Of a DNA stretch of 15,588 bases, positions 1 to 5,998 are shown in pieces; position 1 is the stretch's first letter; each line of letters starts with the position of its first letter. The notes under the pieces are model-generated. The model did no database searches. It was not told the DNA's origin and was given only the letters and a program-made list of their open reading frames with translations. Location of the stretch: the NCBI GenBank assembly GCA_009930125.1, contig RZYZ01000023.1:1-15588 (forward strand), given 5' to 3'. This DNA is from Clostridia bacterium (GTDB taxonomy: Bacteria; Bacillota; Clostridia; Clostridiales; Clostridiaceae). Position numbers and translations under genes: made by a program.

Positions 1-123
1 AGTTTTTTTCTTCGCTTTTCAATCTCCATATCAGATGCTCTCCTCGAGGTTTATTTCTGATACCATGATACCACGGAGAATAGAACAGGTATATTCTGAA
101 TCTTTTGTGACCTGAAATGTCCT

Positions 124-152
124 TTGAAGGAATCTTCATTCTGTGCTAAATT
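124..152 (+). promoter_or_regulatory. Sigma-A-type promoter for the DUF4317 gene
   Basis: TTGAAG at 124-129 and TAAATT at 147-152 are separated by 17 nt, and a TG at 144-145 forms an extended -10. Transcription would begin near 159, about 40 nt before the start codon. The rest of 1-198 holds no gene that I can support. Confidence 0.5.
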
Positions 153-198
153 AGGGAAGTACGATTAAGTTAATGAGAAGTGAAAGATAGGGGTAATT

Positions 199-1443
199 AT
201 GCAGAAGAAAGACATACTGGAAATAAAGAAAAGATTCAAGAAAGACCAGGCCACCTTTTCGAAGATGACGGGATGCTATGTCAATGGAGAAAAGAAGATT
301 GTGACGAAATTCAGAGAGACCTTCCTCAATCTGGAAGAAGATGAATACCACAAGTATCTTGAGATCGCAAAGAAAGTGCTTACAGGAACTGTGGGCAACA
401 ATCTGCTGGAGCTGAGATTCCAGCAGGAAGTGGGCAGAGTCACCGAGAAACAGACCTTCTATATGGACCTGAAGCGGACAAGGCTTCTGAAGGATGAGCT
501 TCTGGACGCATTTTATGAAAGCGTCATCGAAAACTATCACTACGTGGGGAATTTCATCATACTGCTGTTCCATGATGCCTATGATGTGATCACCAAGACC
601 GAAGACAACCTGAAGCTGGATGAATCGGAAGAGGTCTACGAGTACGTCCTATGCGCCGTGTGCCCGGTATCCTTATCGGATCCGGGACTCAGCTATGTGG
701 AAGACGAGAACATGATCCGCGCCCGTCATAGAGACTGGGTAGTGGAGATGCCAAGGCACGGTTTCGTCTATCCTGCCTTCATCGACCGCAGTCAGGACCT
801 GGATGCCGTGATGTATTTCACTAAAAATGCCAAGGATCCCCATCCGGAGTTCATGGAAGATATTCTGGGCTGTCAGATGAAAGAGACCGCACAGCTTCAG
901 AAGGAATCCTTCCAGGCCATGGTGAAGGGGTCTTTAGAGGATGGAAACCAGCCATCCGAAGAAATCTTCATGGAAGTGCAGGATCAGCTCAGTGCCATGG
1001 TGACCGATTATAAAGCCACCTACGCCGATGCGGATGTGGAGCCCATGGTGCTGACCCAGAGAGATGTGGAGGGGCTCCTTGCAGACAGCGGGATTCCGGA
1101 AAATGTCACGAAGGAGATCACCGCCTCCTATGGGTCCTACTATGGCGAGGATCTTCCTCTGGCTGAAAGCCTCATCGATGCCAAGGTGCTGAAGGAGAAG
1201 CAGCAGAGAGACAAGGAAGAGCGGCTGAAGAAGGAAGTGAGCCTTCTTCATAGTGAGCTGGAGAAAGTGAAAGAGGAAAAGGAGAAGGAAGAGACGGGAG
1301 ACTATGATGTGATCCTCCGTGTAAAGGAAGAAAAGGTCTCCAAAATCAGAAGCCAGATCATTGACGGCCAGAAATGCATCGTCATCCCTGTGGAAGACCA
1401 TGAACAGGCCATGATCAATGGCGTCGAGGATCTCCTCAAGTAG
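199..1443 (+). CDS. DUF4317 domain-containing protein
   Basis: This 414-residue protein resembles the DUF4317 family of Firmicutes, whose function is unknown to me. Full family length appears present. The N-terminus (1-60) is rich in Lys and Glu. A conserved-looking core around 148-195 contains a CPVSLSDPGLSY segment (155-166) and the run from MIRARHRDW through YPAF. Residues about 326-367 are highly charged and predicted to form a coiled coil (KEKQQRDKEERLKKEVSLL and beyond), followed by a short compact C-terminus. There is no signal peptide or membrane segment, so it is probably cytoplasmic. The ATG at 199 follows AGGGG with 5 nt spacing. It is followed 120 nt later by the aldolase, which has its own promoter, so the two need not share function. 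The family assignment is by recognition of sequence style, not by a search. Confidence 0.8.
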   Translation: MQKKDILEIKKRFKKDQATFSKMTGCYVNGEKKIVTKFRETFLNLEEDEYHKYLEIAKKVLTGTVGNNLLELRFQQEVGRVTEKQTFYMDLKRTRLLKDELLDAFYESVIENYHYVGNFIILLFHDAYDVITKTEDNLKLDESEEVYEYVLCAVCPVSLSDPGLSYVEDENMIRARHRDWVVEMPRHGFVYPAFIDRSQDLDAVMYFTKNAKDPHPEFMEDILGCQMKETAQLQKESFQAMVKGSLEDGNQPSEEIFMEVQDQLSAMVTDYKATYADADVEPMVLTQRDVEGLLADSGIPENVTKEITASYGSYYGEDLPLAESLIDAKVLKEKQQRDKEERLKKEVSLLHSELEKVKEEKEKEETGDYDVILRVKEEKVSKIRSQIIDGQKCIVIPVEDHEQAMINGVEDLLK

Positions 1444-1475
1444 ATGAATTTCCCTCTATAAATAACCTAAATATT

Positions 1476-1504
1476 TTGACAATTATTTTTTTACGGCCTA
1501 TCAT
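1476..1504 (+). promoter_or_regulatory. Strong sigma-A promoter for the aldolase gene
   Basis: A perfect TTGACA -35 (1476-1481) and TATCAT -10 (1499-1504) are separated by 17 nt. The element lies 33 nt after the DUF4317 stop codon and about 60 nt before the aldolase start, so the aldolase can be transcribed independently. Confidence 0.75.
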
Positions 1505-1563
1505 AGAAGTATATAGGCTCGATGAGCTGATTGAAAGAATAGAGGAAAGTGAGGGATTTCAAG

Positions 1564-2451
1564 ATGAACATGGAACAGGTACAGAGAATGAGACAGGGCA
1601 AAGGCTTCATCGCTGCGCTGGATCAGAGTGGCGGGAGCACACCCAAGGCATTGGCGGGATATGGGATCGAGAAGGATCAGTACAAAGATGAGAAGGAAAT
1701 GTTTGATCTGGTTCATGCCATGAGAACAAGAGTCATGACCAGCCCTGCTTTCACTTCCGACCACATTCTGGCTGCGATCTTATTCCAGCAGACTATGGAA
1801 AGACAAGTGGAAGGGCTTCCTACTGCAGATTATCTGTGGCAGAAAAAGGGGATCATCCCCATTCTGAAAGTGGACAAAGGTCTTGCAGAAGAAAAGAACG
1901 GGGTGCAGCTCATGAAGTCCATCGACAATCTGGATGAGATTCTTGAAAACGCGAAATCCTATAATATCTTCGGCACCAAAATGCGTTCGGTAATCAAAAA
2001 AGCCGATGAAGAAGGAATCCGGGAAGTGGTAGCCCAGCAGTTTGAAATCGGAAAGAGAATCCTTGAAAAAGGACTGTTTCCCATCATCGAGCCTGAAGTG
2101 GATATCAGAAGCGCCGACAAAAAGGAATCAGAAGCGATTCTGAAAAGAGAGATTCTTAAGCATCTTGAGAAGCTTCCAGAAGACGAGATGGTGCTGCTGA
2201 AGCTGTCCATTCCGGAGGAAGACGGATTCTATACGGAGCTCATCGAGCATCCCAGAGTCATGAGGGTAGTGGCACTGTCGGGAGGCTATTCGAGGGAAGA
2301 ATCCGTAGCGCTTCTGAAGCGTCATCCAGGACTCATTGCGAGTTTTTCAAGGGCACTTCTGGAAGGGCTGAATCATACCTACAGTGATGTGAGATTCAAT
2401 TCCACACTGGAAAGATCCGTGAAGGAGATCTACGAAGCCTCCATCATTTAG
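1564..2451 (+). CDS. fda: Class I fructose-bisphosphate aldolase
   Basis: This 295-residue enzyme cleaves fructose 1,6-bisphosphate to dihydroxyacetone phosphate and glyceraldehyde 3-phosphate (glycolysis and gluconeogenesis, cytoplasm), by a Schiff-base mechanism without metal. It closely resembles the Staphylococcus-type class I aldolases across its full length, including GKGFIAALDQSGGSTPKAL (12-30), ILKVDKGLAEE (100-110), IIEPEV (174-179), MVLLKLSIP (209-217) and VVALSGGYSREE (235-246). Lys213 in LLKL is the expected Schiff-base lysine, by analogy with that family. The frame is open from GTG 1549, but I chose ATG 1564: GAGGGA at 1551-1556 is 7 nt upstream and the N-terminus then aligns with the staphylococcal enzyme. 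It has its own promoter and two hairpin terminators downstream. Many clostridia rely on class II aldolases; whether this strain also has one cannot be seen here. Confidence 0.95.
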   Translation: MNMEQVQRMRQGKGFIAALDQSGGSTPKALAGYGIEKDQYKDEKEMFDLVHAMRTRVMTSPAFTSDHILAAILFQQTMERQVEGLPTADYLWQKKGIIPILKVDKGLAEEKNGVQLMKSIDNLDEILENAKSYNIFGTKMRSVIKKADEEGIREVVAQQFEIGKRILEKGLFPIIEPEVDIRSADKKESEAILKREILKHLEKLPEDEMVLLKLSIPEEDGFYTELIEHPRVMRVVALSGGYSREESVALLKRHPGLIASFSRALLEGLNHTYSDVRFNSTLERSVKEIYEASII

Positions 2452-2464
2452 AAAAGAAGAGACA

Positions 2465-2503
2465 GGGGGGATGCACAGGCGATAAAAGTCGGTGCATCCT
2501 CCC
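2465..2503 (+). terminator. Hairpin after the aldolase gene
   Basis: A 12-bp stem (2465-2476 with 2492-2503, one G-T pair) has a 15-nt loop and starts 13 nt after the aldolase stop. The following T tract is weak (TTATTTCAT), so the next hairpin probably completes termination. Confidence 0.6.
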
Positions 2504-2518
2504 TTATTTCATAGCATG

Positions 2519-2544
2519 AAAAAGACGCCTTGCGGCGTCTTTTT
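2519..2544. terminator. Bidirectional intrinsic terminator between convergent units
   Basis: AAAAAGACGCC and GGCGTCTTTTT form a perfect 11-bp stem around a TTGC loop. It has a T run in both directions, so it can stop the aldolase transcript on the plus strand and the radical SAM/small-peptide transcript on the minus strand. On the minus strand it begins 25 nt after the stop codon of the 27-codon ORF. Confidence 0.9.
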
Positions 2545-2569
2545 GTACTTATATTATGCAGTCTACGGA

Positions 2570-2653
2570 CTACTTCAGGTTTCCAGGAGCAGCCTTCAGG
2601 ATTCTTCCGGAATTCACCTTTGCAGGAGCAACTGCAGGTCTTACGATACGCAT
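2570..2653 (-). CDS. 27-residue basic, cysteine-free peptide (candidate RiPP precursor)
   Basis: A 27-codon ORF runs from ATG (2653-2651) to TAG (2572-2570). It begins MRIVRPAVAPAKVNSG and ends AAPGNLK. It has six Arg/Lys, no acidic residue, no Cys, no aromatic residue, five Ala and three Pro. Its start lies 28 nt after the stop of the radical SAM/SPASM gene on the same strand, and its stop is 25 nt before a strong terminator, so it fits as the last gene of that transcript. The ribosome binding site GAAAGGAGGTGA (2669-2658) is a 12-nt perfect complement of the 16S rRNA 3' end, 7 nt from GGAGG to ATG, implying heavy translation. By analogy with radical SAM peptide maturases, it may be the modified substrate (inference). 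It could instead be an unrelated small peptide. I recognise no family. Confidence 0.6.
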   Translation of the reverse strand: MRIVRPAVAPAKVNSGRILKAAPGNLK

Positions 2654-2657
2654 CGAC

Positions 2658-2669
2658 TCACCTCCTTTC
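2658..2669 (-). promoter_or_regulatory. Exceptionally strong Shine-Dalgarno of the 27-codon ORF
   Basis: GAAAGGAGGTGA is complementary to the 16S rRNA 3' end over all 12 positions, with 7 nt from GGAGG to the ATG. It is the best ribosome binding site in the window and the main evidence that the short ORF is translated. A weak TTGGTC-18-TACTAT promoter-like pair in the end of the enzyme gene might also serve the peptide alone. Confidence 0.8.
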
Positions 2670-2681
2670 AATTAGTGTGAT

Positions 2682-4001
2682 TTATAGTAGACTGTTTTTC
2701 CAGATGAGACCAAGCACTTTTCTGATGTTGTTCTTCTCGGAAGGGCAGGGTCTGTCTCCGGTCAGCATTCTGTACCAGGGGCAGTGATTTCCCTGACAGG
2801 AAGGCCTGTAGAAACAGGACTGACAGGTGGCATCTGTTTCCTCCCCTGAGCTCACCCAGGCGATGATCTTGTCATAGTCCAGGTCCAGGCTACCATCGAC
2901 GCTTAGATGCCCCACATGATTGATGTCGGCATCAAGGGCTGTGGTGCACTTGTATAGCTGACCATCGGAACCGATGACCATGGCGTTGGGTTTTGCGGCA
3001 TAGCATACGGAGCCTCCGGGCATGATCATGCCTGAGATGGAGGAGCTCATGAAGAGATTCTTCTCCACCGCATCAGAGGTGAATTCCCAGATCTTCTTGT
3101 TGGCGGTCATATGGGAGCAGATGGGAATGTCCTCGTCATGCTCACCGCCCCATCTGCCGACGGGTCTGTAGAGAAGTCCGAATCTCTTGTCCCCTGCAAA
3201 CCAGGTTGTGAGATAGTCCGTCAGCTCTTCCGTTTCCTTGAGATTATCCTGGTCGAAGTTCACACGAATGCTGATGTCGAATTCTTCGCTGCTTTCACCG
3301 GCGCTCTTCAGGTTCTCCATGATGTCGCTAAAGGTCTTTCCGCCTCCGATGAGGAAACGTCTGCTGTCATGAACCGCTTCCACGCCGTCGATGGTGATCA
3401 TGTACTGACGGATGTCCATGTCAAGAAGTCTTCGAAATACATCCTTGCTGAGGAAATATCCGTTGGTGGAGATGTCTGCGGAATAGGCAATGCCATGTTC
3501 CTTCGCGATGGCCTGGAATTCCCTGGAAAGCTCCTCCATCAGATCGATTTCCAGGAGCGGCTCTCCGCCGAACCAGCTGATATGAAGGGTATGGATGGTT
3601 CGGGCCTTTTCTCTGACCAGGGCTTTGACCCCAGCGATGGTTTCATCGGTCATTCTTCCTCTTGTGAAGGACTCGTAGCAGTAGGTGCATCTGAAGTTGC
3701 AGGCCTCTGTAGGCATGAGGATCAGATGGAGCATATCGGTGCGATGCATGGACTGATGAAGAAACTGTGCTCTTTTCAGTTCGTCGACCTGTTCTCCCAC
3801 AAGAAACCCGTTCTCTTCGAGGGCTTTCTTCACGTCCGTATCAGGCCATGTGTCCGCATTTTTCAGAAGTCCGAGCACTTCTTCCTTTTCGTCTTTTGAG
3901 AAATCGATGAGTGCACCGGTGTAGCTGTTATATAGAATCAGACCTTCCTCTTCTGTATGAGAAAGAGCGTTGAATCTGGATGCTTTCATTGTACTAGGCA
4001 A
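2682..4001 (-). CDS. Radical SAM/SPASM enzyme, probable peptide maturase
   Basis: Numbering is for 439 residues from the chosen start. CNFRCTYC (101-108) is the CxxxCxxC motif binding the SAM-cleaving [4Fe-4S] cluster; ISWFGGEP (141-148) is the SAM-binding strand. The C-terminus has a SPASM domain for auxiliary clusters: Cys333, Cys352, then Cys393, 396, 402, 407 and 419, in a CxxCxxxxxCxxxxCP pattern. The N-terminus (MKASRFNALSH, then YNSYTGALIDF) is typical of RiPP radical SAM enzymes. These families form cross-links or epimerise residues in peptides in the cytoplasm. I chose TTG 4001: AAAGGGGG lies 7 nt upstream and the protein then starts just before SRFN. Longer starts (ATG 4091, or 4139 inside a terminator loop) lack a ribosome binding site and cover the promoter and Fur-like box. 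No sulfatase or Cys-rich peptide is nearby, so sulfatase maturase and SCIFF maturase are unlikely. Confidence 0.85.
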   Translation of the reverse strand: MPSTMKASRFNALSHTEEEGLILYNSYTGALIDFSKDEKEEVLGLLKNADTWPDTDVKKALEENGFLVGEQVDELKRAQFLHQSMHRTDMLHLILMPTEACNFRCTYCYESFTRGRMTDETIAGVKALVREKARTIHTLHISWFGGEPLLEIDLMEELSREFQAIAKEHGIAYSADISTNGYFLSKDVFRRLLDMDIRQYMITIDGVEAVHDSRRFLIGGGKTFSDIMENLKSAGESSEEFDISIRVNFDQDNLKETEELTDYLTTWFAGDKRFGLLYRPVGRWGGEHDEDIPICSHMTANKKIWEFTSDAVEKNLFMSSSISGMIMPGGSVCYAAKPNAMVIGSDGQLYKCTTALDADINHVGHLSVDGSLDLDYDKIIAWVSSGEETDATCQSCFYRPSCQGNHCPWYRMLTGDRPCPSEKNNIRKVLGLIWKNSLL

Positions 4002-4059
4002 GTTAAATCCCCCTTTAGGATCAGTCATGAGGTAGTGGTTGTAAGGATTGTTATACAAC

Positions 4060-4074
4060 TGATAATTATTATCG
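4060..4074 (-). promoter_or_regulatory. Fur-type 7-1-7 operator
   Basis: The plus strand reads TGATAATTATTATCG, which matches the Bacillus Fur 7-1-7 consensus TGATAATnATTATCA at 13 of 14 fixed positions. It matches PerR (TTATAATnATTATAA) at only 11. It lies directly downstream of the proposed -10 of the radical SAM gene, about +9 to +24, where a bound repressor would block transcription. This suggests induction of the enzyme and peptide under iron limitation (inference). Confidence 0.6.
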
Positions 4075-4089
4075 AATATGACAGATTTC

Positions 4090-4118
4090 ATTTTAGCACA
4101 GTTTACATCATCAATAAA
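4090..4118 (-). promoter_or_regulatory. Probable promoter of the radical SAM/peptide unit
   Basis: On the minus strand TAAAAT (4095-4090) is preceded by TGC, an extended -10, with a weak TTTATT -35 (4118-4113) 17 nt upstream. Transcription would begin near 4083, giving an untranslated leader of about 80 nt that includes the Fur-like box and ends at the AAAGGGGG site before TTG 4001. Confidence 0.45.
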
Positions 4119-4124
4119 GATAAA

Positions 4125-4162
4125 ACAGCTGAAGCACATCCTTCATCCTGTGCTTCAGCTGT
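4125..4162 (-). terminator. Intrinsic terminator of the antiporter operon
   Basis: ACAGCTGAAGCAC and GTGCTTCAGCTGT form a perfect 13-bp stem with a 12-nt loop. On the minus strand it starts 12 nt after the antiporter stop and is followed by TTTATCTTTATT. It isolates the radical SAM unit from the antiporter operon. Confidence 0.85.
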
Positions 4163-4173
4163 CATGATTTCTC

Positions 4174-5376
4174 CTATACTGCGGTACTGAGTTTCTTCTC
4201 CAGTACCGGCTGGATATCGCCTGCTTTGGTCAGGGCGATCTTGGTTGCCACCGGACCTACCAGTTCGTAGATCACGGTTCCGGCAAGGATGATGACCTTA
4301 ATGGTCTGGCCGTATTCAGGCAGCACGTTAAGTACCACGGAAGCCAGGCCTATAGCTACACCAGCCTGAGGAATCAGGGTGAATCCCAGATACCTTCGGA
4401 CGGGTTCCTCGCACTTGCAGAGGCTCGCACCAAGGGTTGCACCGAATACTTTTCCGATGACTCGGACGACCACGTAGATGAGGCCGACTACACCGACAGA
4501 TGGCAGAATCGCGATATTGAGATCTGCTCCGGAGATGAAGAAGAACATCATGAAGATCGGTGGGGTGAAGCGTTCAATCTGGTCAAATACGGAGTTCGCT
4601 GTACTGGAGAAGTTCACGAATACCGCGCTCAGCGCCATACAGGACAGAAGCTCCGAGAAGCCCAGATATTTTGAAAGACCCAGGGTCAGGGCAATCATGG
4701 CGATGGTGACAGAGAGTCTGTTTCCTCTTCCGCTGAACCATTTGATGAGAAGGGTCTGGATGGCGCCCATCACAGCACCGATGAGCAGTGCGCCGAGGAT
4801 ATCATAAAACGGTTTGAAAAGAGTCATCAGGAGAGAAACTTCTGCAGTGGCATTAAGCGTCTTCACGATGGCCAGCGAGATGCCGAAGAGCATCAGCGCG
4901 ATGGCGTCGTCAATGGCCACCACAGGCATCAGCGTATTGGTCACGGGTCCCTTTGCCTTGTACTGGCGCACAACCATCAGTGTGGCGGCAGGAGCTGTAG
5001 CTGCTGCAATGGCACCCAGCATCAGGGAGAAGGAAAGATCGTGTCCGGTGAGAATCAGTGCCAGGTCCACCAGTGCCACAGCCATGAAGGCTTCCAGTAC
5101 GGCGATGACCACAGGCGCTTTTCCTACCTTCTTGAGGTAGCTGAACTTGAACTCTGAACCGATGGAAAAAGCGATGAATCCCAGCGCGATTTCGGAAATG
5201 GGCTCAAAGGATACGATGGCTTCATGGGGAAGCAGCTTGAACATATAAGGGCCAGCCAGAAGTCCCATGATGAGATAGGCTGTGACATTGGGCAGATGAA
5301 ACTTCTTGATCACCTTGCTGGAAAGAAGGGATAGAAGAAGTGCGATGCCGAGGTAGATGAAAATCTGAAGTTCCAT
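4174..5376 (-). CDS. Cation:proton antiporter (monovalent, CPA-type)
   Basis: This 400-residue polytopic membrane protein should exchange Na+ or K+ for protons. It has about 12 hydrophobic helices over the whole length. AIDDAIALMLFG (154-165) holds the paired aspartates (156-157) typical of electrogenic CPA2-like exchangers. ATAPAATLMVVRQYKAKGP (126-144) fits the unwound-helix region of the transport core, and TLIPQAGVAIGLASV (333-347) is a strongly conserved-looking helix. There is no cytoplasmic TrkA-N or TrkA-C domain, unlike Kef proteins: the protein ends about 20 residues after the last helix. Regulation may instead come from the PII-like protein encoded 2 nt upstream, in a stop-GC-ATG arrangement that suggests translational coupling. 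The ion cannot be told from sequence alone. Confidence 0.9.
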   Translation of the reverse strand: MELQIFIYLGIALLLSLLSSKVIKKFHLPNVTAYLIMGLLAGPYMFKLLPHEAIVSFEPISEIALGFIAFSIGSEFKFSYLKKVGKAPVVIAVLEAFMAVALVDLALILTGHDLSFSLMLGAIAAATAPAATLMVVRQYKAKGPVTNTLMPVVAIDDAIALMLFGISLAIVKTLNATAEVSLLMTLFKPFYDILGALLIGAVMGAIQTLLIKWFSGRGNRLSVTIAMIALTLGLSKYLGFSELLSCMALSAVFVNFSSTANSVFDQIERFTPPIFMMFFFISGADLNIAILPSVGVVGLIYVVVRVIGKVFGATLGASLCKCEEPVRRYLGFTLIPQAGVAIGLASVVLNVLPEYGQTIKVIILAGTVIYELVGPVATKIALTKAGDIQPVLEKKLSTAV

Positions 5377-5378
5377 GC

Positions 5379-5717
5379 TTATTCACCCAACCCTTCCACA
5401 GAAGTCAGCGGAATGGAAAACATGATTCCAGCTCCGGGTTTATTGAGATCACCTGTGATTCTCTTCACGGTGGATTTTGTCTTCAGAACCTGTTCATCTC
5501 TTAGTACGAACAGAAGTACGTGGCTGTTCTCTTCATAGGTATCGGACATTAAATGCCTCATCATACCAAATACGGGAAGCTCTTCGTGCTGCATCAGTAC
5601 ATTCGCCATACCTTTGCCTTCCAGTAGTGTTCCACCTTTGATACCGGCTTCAGCAAGTTCTGTCATCAGATTGTCGATACATTCAATATCTTTAAGAATA
5701 AGTATTAATAATTGCAT
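5379..5717 (-). CDS. PII-like signalling protein, partner of the antiporter
   Basis: This 112-residue protein has the length and pattern of the PII superfamily (trimeric ferredoxin-like proteins that bind nucleotides and control transporters). MQLLILILKD (1-10) fits beta-1, the segment after AGIKGGTLLEGKGM (24-37) sits where the T-loop lies, and GAGIMFSIPLTSVEGLGE (95-112) resembles the PII C-terminal GxGxIFxxPV strand. It is not a classical GlnB/GlnK: the uridylylation loop and Walker-like B-loop residues are not evident. I chose ATG 5717, preceded by AAAGGAG with a 5-nt gap. The frame is open to 5864, but that extension runs through a strong TTGACA-17-TAGGAT promoter. The gene lies 2 nt from the antiporter, so binding to that membrane protein is a reasonable inference. 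Confidence 0.7.
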   Translation of the reverse strand: MQLLILILKDIECIDNLMTELAEAGIKGGTLLEGKGMANVLMQHEELPVFGMMRHLMSDTYEENSHVLLFVLRDEQVLKTKSTVKRITGDLNKPGAGIMFSIPLTSVEGLGE

Positions 5718-5754
5718 GGTGACTCCTTTCGTCTGAGTTTTTTCAACAGATTTT

Positions 5755-5783
5755 ATCCTACGCCTCTGAAAACCAGGTGTCAA
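5755..5783 (-). promoter_or_regulatory. Sigma-A promoter of the PII-like/antiporter operon
   Basis: On the minus strand a perfect TTGACA (5783-5778) and TAGGAT (5760-5755) are 17 nt apart. Transcription would start near 5748, about 30 nt before ATG 5717. Between here and 5998 the 210 nt are AT-rich and I see no gene; a small dyad TGTCC/GGACA lies at 5928-5945. Confidence 0.75.
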
Positions 5784-5952
5784 ATGAACAAAACCCCTTA
5801 TATTGAGCCATTTATTAAGGATTTCCTCATTAATTGTAGTGAATAGACTGATATTTTGGCACAATTTAGAATTGAAAATGTATACACTTCAAAATGAATA
5901 ATTTTTTTCTTAACGAAAAATATTGATTGTCCAGATAGAAGGACAGCGGATT

Positions 5953-5961
5953 TGCTAGGAT
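5953..5961 (+). promoter_or_regulatory. Possible extended -10 promoter of the first lipoprotein gene
   Basis: TGCTAGGAT forms an extended -10 element 37 nt before ATG 5999, with no convincing -35 at the usual distance. It is divergent from the PII-like promoter. Confidence 0.3.
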
Positions 5962-5998
5962 GAATACAACAGAAAAGTTCAGGTTGAGGAGGATGAAA

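Noticed and set aside
58..73. TGATACCA repeated twice in tandem
   Set aside because: Only two 8-nt copies in noncoding DNA; no function or array structure can be argued.
2492..2787. Plus-strand open frames of 62 and 85 codons over the 27-codon ORF
   Set aside because: They run through two terminator hairpins, overlap the minus-strand enzyme gene and lack a ribosome binding site. The minus-strand 27-codon ORF has the better signals.
3111..3899. A 262-codon plus-strand open frame opposite the radical SAM gene
   Set aside because: It is a shadow of a gene with clear CxxxCxxC and SPASM motifs; no ribosome binding site supports it.
2682..4001. Sulfatase-maturing enzyme or SCIFF maturase as identity of the radical SAM protein
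   Set aside because: No sulfatase gene and no cysteine-rich small ORF is nearby; the adjacent short ORF has no Cys.
5718..5864. N-terminal extension of the PII-like gene to 5864
   Set aside because: It overlaps a perfect TTGACA promoter; ATG 5717 has a strong AAAGGAG site and begins with the expected first beta strand.
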